Assembly (NCBI GenBank): GCA_904420015.1
Contig: CAJFTS010000026.1
Span: 1 to 35,217 of the forward strand
DNA from: an uncultured Clostridia bacterium
Lineage (GTDB): Bacteria; Bacillota; Clostridia; Oscillospirales; Acutalibacteraceae
Direction: 5' to 3'
Length of the DNA: 35,217 nucleotides
In this document: positions 1 to 8,086 of the stretch, one piece after another
Layout of the letters: each line of letters begins with the position of its first letter
Numbering within the stretch: the stretch's first letter is position 1
Notes under the pieces: generated by a model
What the model saw: the letters and a program-made list of their open reading frames with translations, nothing else
The model's database searches: none
What the model was told of the DNA's origin: nothing
Made by a program: the position numbers and the translations under genes

Positions 1-10
1 CCTATTCGGT

Positions 11-79
11 GCCTCTTAAGAGGCGTGCTGGTATCATGCCCTTTCAGGGCTGGTGCATACCACGCGTTCAACGCGTGGT
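11..79. repeat. Cluster of three short hairpins (REP-like repeat)
   Basis: Three inverted repeats follow each other. Positions 11-24 are a perfect 14-bp palindrome (GCCTCTTAAGAGGC). Positions 38-50 form a 5-bp stem (GCCCT/AGGGC). Positions 59-79 form a perfect 10-bp stem (ACCACGCGTT) around a single C. The two linkers resemble each other (GCTGGTATCAT and GCTGGTGCATAC), while the stems differ in sequence. None is followed by a T-run on either strand, so they are not classical terminators, although they lie just downstream of ilvD. The layout suggests a dispersed structured repeat. The window edge may cut it, and I cannot count other copies from here. Confidence 0.6.
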
Positions 80-89
80 TTTGATTTAT

Positions 90-1766
90 TCAATTAGGTT
101 TTTCATTTTCCAGTACCGCGCCCTTATCCGCAGAGGATACCATGCCGGCATACCGTTTGAGGTAGCCCGATACCGCTCTGGGCGGCTTTGTCTGCATGGT
201 TTTCTTACGCTGCTGCATCTCTTCTTCCGAAACCTCCAGGTCGATACGGTAATGCGGGATATCGATGGAGATAATGTCTCCTTCCTTTACATAGGCGATG
301 GGGCCGCCGCGGGCGGCCTCCGGAGAGATGTGGCCAATGGCCGCCCCTCTCGTCGCACCGGAGAAACGGCCGTCGGTAATAAGAGCCACCTGCTTGTCCA
401 ATCCCATCCCCGCAATCGCAGAGGTAGGCGACAGCATTTCCCGCATTCCCGGGCCGCCGGAGGGCCCTTCGTAGCGGATGACCACCACATCTCCCGCCTC
501 GATCTTGCCCGCATAGATGGCGGCAATGGCCTCCTCTTCGCTGTCAAAGACCCGGGCCGGTCCCTTATGGGCGAGCATTTCCTGGGCCACCGCACTGCGC
601 TTTACCACCGCGCCGTCCGGTGCGATGGAGCCAAAGAGTACGGCAATGCCGCCGGTAGCGGAATAAGGCTTCTCGATCGGACGAACCACGTCGTGGTTGC
701 ATACCGCTGCATTCCGGATGGCCTCTCCCAGCGTCACCCCATAGATGGTGGCGGCATCCCGGTCGAGCAATCCCTTTTTGTTCAGCTCGCTCATTACCCC
801 GTACACCCCGCCGGCATGATAGAGATCCTGCATGTGATGATGCCCCGCCGGCGCCAAATGACAGAGATTCGGGGTCTTGGCACTGATTTCGTTGACCTGT
901 TTGAGATCGAAGGGGACTCCCGCCTCATTGGCGATGGCCGCCAGATGGAGCATGGAGTTTGTCGAACAGCCCAAAGCCATATCCACTGTAAAAGCGTTAT
1001 GAAAAGCCCTCTCATTGAGGATATCCAACGCGGTGATGTTCTCTCTGACCAAATCGAGAATCCGCTCGCCGGTGGCTTTGGCCTGGCGCAGACGATGGGC
1101 ATACACGGCGGGTATGGTACCGTTGCCGGATAGGGCGATGCCCAGCGCTTCACACAGGCAGTTCATAGAGTTGGCGGTAAACATCCCCGAGCAGGAACCG
1201 CAGCCGGGACAGGCGTTGTCCTCAAAGTAGGAAAGCCGATCGTCGGTCATCTTCCCCGCCATATAGGCGCCCACCGCTTCAAAGACGCTGTTTAGGTCCA
1301 TGGCCTTTCCCTCGTCTGAGGTAAGGGAAAGCATGGGGCCGCCGGAAACAAAAATGGAGGGCAGATTCAGCCGCGCCGCCGCCATCAGCATACCGGGAAC
1401 AATTTTATCGCAGCTTGGGATGAACACCAGCCCGTCGAAGCAATGAGCTCTGGCCATACATTCCACACTGTCTGCGATCAGCTCCCGGGAAGCAAGGGAG
1501 TATTTCATCCCCGTATGGCCCATGGAGATACCGTCGCAGACGGCGATGGTGTTAAACTCCACCGGGGTGCCGCCCGCCGCCAAAATTCCATCCTTGACCG
1601 CCCGGGAGATTTGCTGCAGATGGACATGGCCGGGGACGATCTCATTGAAGGAATTGACCACGCCGATAAGCGGCTTTTTGATCTGGTTGTCGGTATAGCC
1701 GACGGCTTTGAGGAGGGAACGGTGGGGGGCGCGTTCCGGACCTTTCTTAATGTTGTCGCTGTTCAT
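90..1766 (-). CDS. ilvD: Dihydroxy-acid dehydratase
   Basis: This enzyme dehydrates 2,3-dihydroxy-isovalerate and 2,3-dihydroxy-3-methylvalerate to the 2-keto acids that precede valine and isoleucine. The 558-residue product is full length for the IlvD/Edd family. It shows the iron-sulfur cysteine regions SCDKIVPG and [19 protein letters not shown], and the C-terminal GRFSGATRG and [12 protein letters not shown] blocks. I start it at the ATG at 1766, which gives [17 protein letters not shown] and has GGAG about nine bases upstream; an 18-codon upstream extension is open but has no comparable signal. It is the last gene of the minus-strand ilvBNCD order, 147 bases after ilvC. Two hairpins in that gap may modulate read-through. 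Confidence 0.97.
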   Translation of the reverse strand: MNSDNIKKGPERAPHRSLLKAVGYTDNQIKKPLIGVVNSFNEIVPGHVHLQQISRAVKDGILAAGGTPVEFNTIAVCDGISMGHTGMKYSLASRELIADSVECMARAHCFDGLVFIPSCDKIVPGMLMAAARLNLPSIFVSGGPMLSLTSDEGKAMDLNSVFEAVGAYMAGKMTDDRLSYFEDNACPGCGSCSGMFTANSMNCLCEALGIALSGNGTIPAVYAHRLRQAKATGERILDLVRENITALDILNERAFHNAFTVDMALGCSTNSMLHLAAIANEAGVPFDLKQVNEISAKTPNLCHLAPAGHHHMQDLYHAGGVYGVMSELNKKGLLDRDAATIYGVTLGEAIRNAAVCNHDVVRPIEKPYSATGGIAVLFGSIAPDGAVVKRSAVAQEMLAHKGPARVFDSEEEAIAAIYAGKIEAGDVVVIRYEGPSGGPGMREMLSPTSAIAGMGLDKQVALITDGRFSGATRGAAIGHISPEAARGGPIAYVKEGDIISIDIPHYRIDLEVSEEEMQQRKKTMQTKPPRAVSGYLKRYAGMVSSADKGAVLENEKPN

Positions 1767-1820
1767 GAGGATCACTCCATTTCGCCGCTTCGCTCCGGCA
1801 GAGAATTGGGATTGCCGCAT

Positions 1821-1851
1821 AAAACCCGTTCCTGCGAAGAAGGGAACCGGG
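1821..1851 (-). terminator. Possible weak terminator between ilvC and ilvD
   Basis: On the minus strand an imperfect stem of eight pairs with one bulged base (CCCGGTTCC against GGAACGGG, loop of about ten bases) is followed by TTTTAT. The T-run is short and the stem imperfect. Partial termination that lowers ilvD relative to ilvC is more plausible than a full stop. Confidence 0.35.
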
Positions 1852-1861
1852 CGAATAATTC

Positions 1862-1894
1862 TTACGCCTGAGACCAGGAAGGCCCCAGGCGTAA
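1862..1894 (-). other. Inverted repeat just downstream of ilvC
   Basis: The nine-base arms TTACGCCTG (1862-1870) and CAGGCGTAA (1886-1894) are perfectly complementary around a 15-base loop, 20 bases after the ilvC stop. On the minus strand they are followed by GAATTATT, not a clean T-run. The structure could be an RNA stabiliser or processing site protecting the ilvBNC message, or a weak terminator. Confidence 0.5.
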
Positions 1895-1913
1895 CCCAAG
1901 CAAAGCCGATTTC

Positions 1914-2936
<1,023 letters not shown>

Positions 2937-2965
2937 TTAATAAAACCTTTGCGAACCATTGTGAT

Positions 2966-3469
2966 TTATTCGGCCGTCAGGCAGGACTCCCCCCGCCCGA
3001 GCGCCGTAACGCCGGTACGGCACATTTCCAGAATGCCGTATGGCCGGACATATTCGATAAATGCGTTGAGCTTGGAAGCCTCTCCGGTGATTTCCACCCC
3101 AATGGATTTGGGTGTAAAGTCTACCGCCTTTGCACGAAAGACATGGACCGCCTCCATGATTTCCGCCCGGTGCCCTCCCGTAGCGTCCACCTTAATGAGC
3201 ATCAGTTCCCTCGTTACGGTGTTGTCCGGCTCCATCAGCTGGATTTTTTTGACCTCATGCAGCTTTCCCAGCTGCTTGACAATCTGATCCTTGATATAGT
3301 CATCGCCGGTGGCCATAATCGTCATCCTGGAATAATCCGGATTCTCGGTCTCTCCTACCGTGAGGGAATCAATATTAAATCCCCGCCTGGAAAAGAGTCC
3401 CGAGACCCGCGTAAGCACACCGGAGCGGTTTTGCACAATGACGCTGAGCACAAACTTTTCGTTTTCCAT
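2966..3469 (-). CDS. ilvN: Acetolactate synthase, small regulatory subunit
   Basis: This is the regulatory subunit of acetohydroxyacid synthase. It binds valine through its N-terminal ACT domain and stimulates the catalytic subunit IlvB. The 167-residue length is usual. The ACT motif is visible at the start (FVLSVIVQNRSGVLTRVSGL), followed by RGFNIDSLTVG and the C-terminal domain with GVEITGEASKLNAF and YGILEMCRTG. I start at the ATG at 3469 (MENEKF), which has a purine-rich GGGGGAAAGG just upstream. It follows ilvB after about 90 bases and precedes ilvC, the usual ilvBNC order. The symbol ilvH is used for the same family in some organisms. Confidence 0.95.
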   Translation of the reverse strand: MENEKFVLSVIVQNRSGVLTRVSGLFSRRGFNIDSLTVGETENPDYSRMTIMATGDDYIKDQIVKQLGKLHEVKKIQLMEPDNTVTRELMLIKVDATGGHRAEIMEAVHVFRAKAVDFTPKSIGVEITGEASKLNAFIEYVRPYGILEMCRTGVTALGRGESCLTAE

Positions 3470-3559
3470 GGTCCTTTCCCCCATTTCCCCGCGTTATGTT
3501 TTAAATTCCTGCTTCGCGCCGTATCCAGTGGGAAAACGGCGTTAACGGGAAAACGCGGA

Positions 3560-5221
3560 TTATTTGAGCATGATGTCCTCAATGGTGCCGCCCGGCGGAA
3601 TCATCGGCAGAACCTTCTCGTCCGCATGGATAATACAGTCGATCAGAACCGGCCCCTCGGTAGTCTTAGCCTCCTGCAAGGCCGCGTCCACCTCGTCCGG
3701 TGAAGTAACCCGTATCCCCTTTGCGCCGAAGGCCTCGGCCAATTTCACGAAATCGGTTTTCTTGTCCAGCGTCGTGTTGGAATACCGCTTGCCGTAGAAT
3801 AACGTCTGCCATTGGCGTACCATTCCCAGCACGCCGTTATTCATCACCATCACAACAAGCGGCAGCTGGTTGGCCACCGCAGTGGACATCTCATTGAGGT
3901 TCATATGAAAGCTGCCGTCACCGGTAAAAAGGACGGTACGCTTCTTCTGGTTGGCGATACAGGACCCAATGGCAGCTCCCATTCCAAAGCCCATAGTACC
4001 CAAGCCGCCGGAAGTAATGAAAGAACGGGGCCTTGTAAACGGATAATACTGAGCGGCCCACATTTGATGCTGGCCCACATCGGTCGCCACCAAAATATCG
4101 TCACCCAAAATGCGGTTGGCCGCCTTAACGACATATTCCGGGCTTAAACCCAAAAAGACCTCCTGGTTTTCCTTTTCAAATTCCCGCATCTCTTCAATAT
4201 TTGCCTTCCACGCATCGTGCTTCTGTTTTGGCAAAAGGGCGGCCAGCCGTACCAAAATATCCTTGATGTTGCCGATGAGGGATTGCTGTGCTGGGATGTT
4301 TTTGCTGATTTCCGCCGGATCGATGTCAATGTGAAGGATCTGTGCTTTTTTTGCAAATTCATCCTTATTCCCGGTAGCACGGTCGCTGAAACGGGTTCCC
4401 ACCGCAACAATCAGGTCCGCTTCCGCCATGGCCTTAGAGGCGGCGTATCTTCCGTGCATTCCCGTCATTCCCAGAAAGCCGGGATAATCGTGAGGGACCG
4501 CAGACAGTCCCATCATACTGGTTCCGATGGGCGCATCCAACCGGTCGGCAAAGGCCAGCAGTTCCTTGGAAGCCTCTGCGCTGACAATGCCGCCGCCGCT
4601 GTAGATAAAGGGCCTTTGGGATGCGGCAATGAGCTCGGCCGCCCGGACAAGCTCTTCCTCCGAAGGCATTTGAAAAGGCTCCGCCTCCACTTCCCCGCCT
4701 GCCGCATACTCATAAACCGCGATCTGAACATCCTTGGGTACGTCGATCAGAACCGGGCCGGGCCGGCCGGACTTGGCAATCTGGAAGGCCTCCCGTATGG
4801 TCTGCTGTAAATGGGCCACGTCCTTGACAATATAATTGTGCTTGGTAATCGGCATGGTAATTCCGGCGATGTCCACCTCCTGGAAGCTGTCCCGGCCGAT
4901 GAGGGGAAGCGGGACATTTCCGGTGATAGCCACCAAAGGGGTGGAATCCAGATAAGCGGTGGCGATGCCGGTGACCAAATTGGAGGCGCCGGGCCCGGAG
5001 GTCGCAATGACCACTCCGACTTTTCCCGTAGAACGGGCATAACCGTCCGCCGCATGGGAAGCCCCCTGCTCATGGGCTGTTATGACATGGTGGATCCGGT
5101 CGCTGGCTTTATAAAGCTCGTCGTAGATATTCAGGACCTGTCCTCCCGGGTAGCCGAATACCGTGGTCACACCCTGGCTGATCAGCGTTTCCACAATGAT
5201 CTGTGCGCCAGACATTTTCAT
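3560..5221 (-). CDS. ilvB: Acetolactate synthase, large catalytic subunit
   Basis: This thiamine diphosphate- and FAD-dependent enzyme condenses pyruvate with pyruvate or 2-ketobutyrate, the first common step of valine, leucine and isoleucine synthesis. The 553-residue product has the full family layout: an N-terminal TPP-binding PYR domain with GYPGGQVLNIYDE and the following EQGASHAADGYAR (catalytic Glu), a central FAD domain (TGMHGRYAASKAM, GTRFSDRATG), and a C-terminal domain with the GDGSFHMNLNE metal motif and NNGVLGMVRQWQ. Several in-frame ATGs occur at the start. I chose 5221 (MKMSGAQ) because GGTAAGGGA sits about nine bases before it. The attenuator hairpin ends about 55 bases upstream, so expression depends on antitermination. 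Confidence 0.97.
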   Translation of the reverse strand: MKMSGAQIIVETLISQGVTTVFGYPGGQVLNIYDELYKASDRIHHVITAHEQGASHAADGYARSTGKVGVVIATSGPGASNLVTGIATAYLDSTPLVAITGNVPLPLIGRDSFQEVDIAGITMPITKHNYIVKDVAHLQQTIREAFQIAKSGRPGPVLIDVPKDVQIAVYEYAAGGEVEAEPFQMPSEEELVRAAELIAASQRPFIYSGGGIVSAEASKELLAFADRLDAPIGTSMMGLSAVPHDYPGFLGMTGMHGRYAASKAMAEADLIVAVGTRFSDRATGNKDEFAKKAQILHIDIDPAEISKNIPAQQSLIGNIKDILVRLAALLPKQKHDAWKANIEEMREFEKENQEVFLGLSPEYVVKAANRILGDDILVATDVGQHQMWAAQYYPFTRPRSFITSGGLGTMGFGMGAAIGSCIANQKKRTVLFTGDGSFHMNLNEMSTAVANQLPLVVMVMNNGVLGMVRQWQTLFYGKRYSNTTLDKKTDFVKLAEAFGAKGIRVTSPDEVDAALQEAKTTEGPVLIDCIIHADEKVLPMIPPGGTIEDIMLK

Positions 5222-5276
5222 TCTCATCATTCCCTTACCATTTCGTTGTCCTTTTCCTGCAAGGCTTTCCTTCATG

Positions 5277-5307
5277 AAAAAACCCCGCAGTGAATTTCAC
5301 TGCGGGG
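5277..5307 (-). terminator. ilv attenuator terminator
   Basis: A perfect 12-bp stem (CCCCGCAGTGAA at 5296-5307 against its complement at 5283-5294, one-base loop) is followed on the minus strand by six T residues (5277-5282). It lies between the leader peptide and ilvB, so it should stop transcription before the structural genes unless disrupted. The left part of its 5' arm, GCAGTGAAA (5295-5303), is complementary to a segment inside the leader peptide gene. Confidence 0.92.
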
Positions 5308-5467
5308 GCCTGTAGCCTTACGTATCTGCGCCTTACCTGGCGCGAACCGGCACCGGTCTTTTGTTTGCAGTGAAACGCAAAGAAGCACTAATCCCTACCA
5401 GTACTACAAGTACGAGGAAAATAATGCTAATCAGAATATTTACGTTTGCAAACAGTGACCACATCAT
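5283..5467 (-). promoter_or_regulatory. Translation-coupled attenuator of the ilvBNCD operon
   Basis: Three RNA segments can pair alternatively. Segment 1 (5443-5453, leader codons 5-9, GTTTGCAAACG) can pair with segment 2 (5363-5377, codons 31-35, CGTTTCACTGCAAAC). The part of segment 2 at 5367-5375 (TTTCACTGC) is exactly complementary over nine bases to GCAGTGAAA at 5295-5303 in the terminator's 5' arm. Inference: a ribosome stalled on the Ile/Leu/Val codons between segments 1 and 2 leaves segment 2 free to form the antiterminator; rapid translation restores the 1:2 pairing and the terminator forms. This matches the classical ilv/trp attenuation logic. Confidence 0.8.
5333..5467 (-). CDS. 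ilv operon leader peptide (Ile/Leu/Val-rich)
   Basis: This 44-codon ORF starts at the ATG at 5467 (a second ATG follows) and has GGAG eight bases upstream. The product starts MMWSLFANVNILI and ends ANKRPVPVRAR. Between residues 9 and 30, fifteen residues are Ile, Leu or Val, including the run FLVLVVLVG. The Ile/Leu/Val codons are followed directly by the segment that can form an antiterminator, and the terminator lies 26-56 bases past the stop codon. These features identify an attenuator leader peptide. Because the core is also one plausible membrane segment with a basic C-terminus, a second role as a small membrane protein cannot be excluded. Confidence 0.85.
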   Translation of the reverse strand: MMWSLFANVNILISIIFLVLVVLVGISASLRFTANKRPVPVRAR

Positions 5468-5512
5468 ACTGGTATCTCCATCTGCGGCCAGCCGGCCGCT
5501 TTATTTGCTGTA

Positions 5513-5542
5513 AGTTTAGCACAGGACCTTACCCCCTGTCAA
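5513..5542 (-). promoter_or_regulatory. Promoter of the ilv leader and operon
   Basis: On the minus strand a consensus -35 TTGACA (5537-5542) is separated by 18 bases from TAAACT (5513-5518, four of six matches). The predicted start lies about 40 bases upstream of the leader peptide ATG. Confidence 0.7.
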
Positions 5543-5571
5543 ACCATTTTTCCACATTTTTTCCGTGAAAA

Positions 5572-5608
5572 CAAAAAAAGGGCATGAAACACAAATGTGC
5601 TCATGCCC
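5572..5608 (-). terminator. Terminator downstream of cdaR
   Basis: On the minus strand the eight-base stem GGGCATGA/TCATGCCC (5601-5608 with 5580-5587), with an inner CAC/GTG stem, is followed by seven T residues and TTTT after one G. It separates the cdaA-cdaR unit from the ilv promoter, which starts 30 bases further on. Confidence 0.88.
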
Positions 5609-5722
5609 GTGGAAGGATTTTTTGTCATTTTTGAAAGAGAATTATCCAATAGCATCAAATCATCCCTCAATTCCTGTGGAATGACGGAAATATTGCAGGA
5701 TACCCGCAAATACCATGCAGGT

Positions 5723-7069
5723 TTACTGTACCGTTATGCTTACCGGATAGGTGCTGGCATTCCCCAGAATCCAGCAGGAATCCTTCCCCGCCACCCGGAT
5801 CCAGCTGACCGACGTTGTCCCCTTGCCCGGCGCCGCCGTCTTGCTCTGCATATCGATGACCGCTACTACGTCGCTTTCCCCCGCCGTGTCCAAAATGCTC
5901 TTGGGGCCAACCACCGTAACATTTTGCAACTGCTGCTCATCGGGCGTAATGGTCTGCCCAAAGGAAGCGTTTAGCACAACAAATTGGCTGATGTTGAAGG
6001 TGCGCGCGGTCAAAGCGCTGCCGTCGATGGTGACCGTGACCGATACAATGGTGGAATTGTTGTTTTTAATCCCGGAAAGCTTATCCAAGGCGGTGGCAAT
6101 GTCAAAATCGAATTGAGACGCGGTTCCTATCTCATTAAAATCAATGGTCCCCACCACCAGCTTGTCCAGACTGTCGATATCGTCCGGCCTGCCATACAGT
6201 TCAATCTCCGTGACCGGGGAAATGGTATAAGTTAGAGGCGCATCCGCATAAGCGGCCGGCACATTCTTAAACTCCACTGCGAGAGGGACCTTTTTAATCT
6301 TTTGTACACCGATGGTCACATCCATTTCGGTATACTGCGGTTCTACCCCGGTAATCAGGTTTCCGTCCCCATCCAGAAGCTGGATGGTACTGGTCACCTT
6401 TGTCGTCGAGGATATGGCGCCGGGCTGTTCCGGTGTGACGGCGACCACCCGTTTGATCCGGTCCACCTGCTGGCGGGAACCCGTGACCGAAATCTGCGGA
6501 TAGTCGGAAACCGGGCTTTCCTTCTTATACCCTTCCGCCGCCGTAATGTTGGAATCGTCGATTTCCACCGTAAATTCCCGTGTAATATGAATTTCCACCC
6601 GGAAGGTAACCGTCTCCGAGGACTTGCGCACCTCCGAAATCCCCGTTGGATAGGTAATCATCACCCGCTTGGTTTGATCGCCTTCGCTGTCGATGCTGCT
6701 GACGTCGCTGGGCCGCACCGAAACCTGGATGTCCTCCGCTTTTAGCTTGGCGATGTCAAACCGGCCTCCCTGGACTACGATTTCTTCAATCACCGGGGGA
6801 TTGTCCTGAGAAACCCGAAACCCCTGCTCCACCTGGGAATCGGTAAAGGCTACATCCACCGGGACATTGTAGAAGGTTCTCGTCTCCTCCGGATACACCA
6901 CCAGTACCATGAAAAACCACAAGCCAATGGCGCAGATGATGGAAAAAATCAGGACAAACCGATTGTCGTAAAACAGGCGGCCGATTTTAATGTCCCGCAA
7001 ATGGAATTCCTTTCTCACCTTTTTTTCCTTGGGAGGGCGAGGTGCATTCTTTTGTTTTTCTCTGCTCAT
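5723..7069 (-). CDS. cdaR: CdaR, YbbR-domain regulator of the diadenylate cyclase
   Basis: CdaR proteins are membrane-anchored and extracellular, and they modulate the diadenylate cyclase CdaA. The 448-residue product has a basic cytoplasmic N-terminus (KKVRKEFHLRD), one membrane segment near residues 38-60 (FVLIFSIICAIGLWFFMVLVV), and then repeated YbbR-like modules with recurrent VPVDVAF, VEIHITREFTVEID and VPLAVEFKNVPA strands. The start at 7069 (MSREKQK) has GGGGAG six bases upstream. Its ATGA start overlaps the cdaA stop by four bases, implying translational coupling. In many Firmicutes glmM follows; here a terminator does. YbbR repeats diverge strongly, so I do not fix their exact number. 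Confidence 0.93.
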   Translation of the reverse strand: MSREKQKNAPRPPKEKKVRKEFHLRDIKIGRLFYDNRFVLIFSIICAIGLWFFMVLVVYPEETRTFYNVPVDVAFTDSQVEQGFRVSQDNPPVIEEIVVQGGRFDIAKLKAEDIQVSVRPSDVSSIDSEGDQTKRVMITYPTGISEVRKSSETVTFRVEIHITREFTVEIDDSNITAAEGYKKESPVSDYPQISVTGSRQQVDRIKRVVAVTPEQPGAISSTTKVTSTIQLLDGDGNLITGVEPQYTEMDVTIGVQKIKKVPLAVEFKNVPAAYADAPLTYTISPVTEIELYGRPDDIDSLDKLVVGTIDFNEIGTASQFDFDIATALDKLSGIKNNNSTIVSVTVTIDGSALTARTFNISQFVVLNASFGQTITPDEQQLQNVTVVGPKSILDTAGESDVVAVIDMQSKTAAPGKGTTSVSWIRVAGKDSCWILGNASTYPVSITVQ

Positions 7070-7932
7070 TTGTTTCTCCCCTTCCAAAAGAACGGCTTGT
7101 CCTTGGCTCCGTCGGCGCTTTTCTCATCCAGAAGAGCCCCGTCTAAGATCGATTTCAGGGTATCCACGCTGATGCTGCGGCGCAAGACCCCTTTTTCCGC
7201 TACCGAAATGGAGCCGGTCTCTTCGGAGACCACCACCACCATCGCATCGGAATTTTCGCTCATACCAAGGGCCGCCCGGTGTCTCGTCCCAAGCTCGGTG
7301 CTGATTTCCCGGTTTTGCGACAAAGGGAGAATGCAGGCCGCCGCATACACTTTGCCGTCCCGGATGACCATAGCGCCGTCATGCAGAGGCGCTTTGTTGT
7401 AAAAAACGTTGCAGATCAGCTCCGGGCTGGGCGAGGCGTCCACAATGGTGCCGGAGTTGATGATGTCGCCCAGCTTTATCTCCCTTTCAAAGATCATCAG
7501 AGCGCCCATGCGCTGCCGCTGTAAAATGGTGCAGGAGTCGCACACCGCCTTGATGGCGTTGCGTATGTTTGCCGAGTCGTCTTCCCCGGACGAGCTTAGG
7601 ATATTCAGCTTCCCGATACGGGTACGTCCCATCTGCTCGAGGACCCGGCGCAGCTCCGGCTGAAAGACAATCAGCAGTGCCAGCAGCCCGATCTGAAAGA
7701 CGTTGGTCATAATATATTTAAAGGTTTTCAGATCAAAATAATTTGCCAAGGCCGCCATCACAATCAGGATCAGAATCCCCTTGACCAGCGTTTCCGCTCG
7801 GGTTTCCCGCACGAGCTTGATGGCGTTATAGATGATAAAGGCAACGATTGCAATATCCGCCAGATCGTTGAGATGCACGGTGTTGAACATGATCTCAAAG
7901 CTATTGGCAATGGTGTTGAAAAATTCCGCCAT
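7066..7932 (-). CDS. cdaA: Diadenylate cyclase CdaA
   Basis: It makes cyclic di-AMP from two ATP. This second messenger controls potassium, osmolyte and cell-wall homeostasis in Firmicutes. The 288-residue product has about three N-terminal membrane segments within residues 23-95 and a DAC domain with DGA at 185-187 and RHR at 217-219, both needed for catalysis in this family. The domain ends with EETGSISVAEKG. The GAAGGGAAG element upstream of the ATG at 7932 supports the start. It precedes and overlaps cdaR. The transcript probably starts near 8080, giving a leader of about 150 bases with one GC-rich hairpin. Confidence 0.97.
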   Translation of the reverse strand: MAEFFNTIANSFEIMFNTVHLNDLADIAIVAFIIYNAIKLVRETRAETLVKGILILIVMAALANYFDLKTFKYIMTNVFQIGLLALLIVFQPELRRVLEQMGRTRIGKLNILSSSGEDDSANIRNAIKAVCDSCTILQRQRMGALMIFEREIKLGDIINSGTIVDASPSPELICNVFYNKAPLHDGAMVIRDGKVYAAACILPLSQNREISTELGTRHRAALGMSENSDAMVVVVSEETGSISVAEKGVLRRSISVDTLKSILDGALLDEKSADGAKDKPFFWKGRNK

Positions 7933-7986
7933 CTTTGTTCTTCCCTTCGTGCGTAGTCCTTTTTTGCCCGTCTTCGATGAAAGAGT

Positions 7987-8010
7987 GCCGCCGACTGTCC
8001 AGACGGCGGC
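7987..8010 (-). other. Hairpin in the cdaA leader
   Basis: The seven-base arms GCCGCCG (7987-7993) and CGGCGGC (8004-8010) flank a ten-base loop, 55 bases upstream of cdaA. There is no T-run behind it on the minus strand, so it is not a terminator. It does not resemble the ydaO riboswitch. Confidence 0.5.
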
Positions 8011-8086
8011 AACACGATGTCCTAGGGTAAAATGAGGTCGTCGTCCGGTATCCGGCCGGATTGAACGCCTTGGTGATGCGACACTA

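Noticed and set aside
11-79. CRISPR array or intrinsic terminator at the left edge
   Set aside because: The units are not identical repeats with spacers, and no T-run follows any of the hairpins.
9-1133. Long plus-strand ORF across ilvD and the left-edge hairpins
   Set aside because: It is the antisense shadow of ilvD; the translated sequence shows no recognisable domain and ilvD is unmistakable on the other strand.
5222-5542. T-box riboswitch upstream of ilvB
   Set aside because: No T-box sequence or specifier-loop arrangement is visible, and a leader peptide with complementary segments explains the region better.
7933-8086. c-di-AMP (ydaO) riboswitch ahead of cdaA
   Set aside because: Only one short hairpin is present and the region is too short and lacks the conserved motifs.
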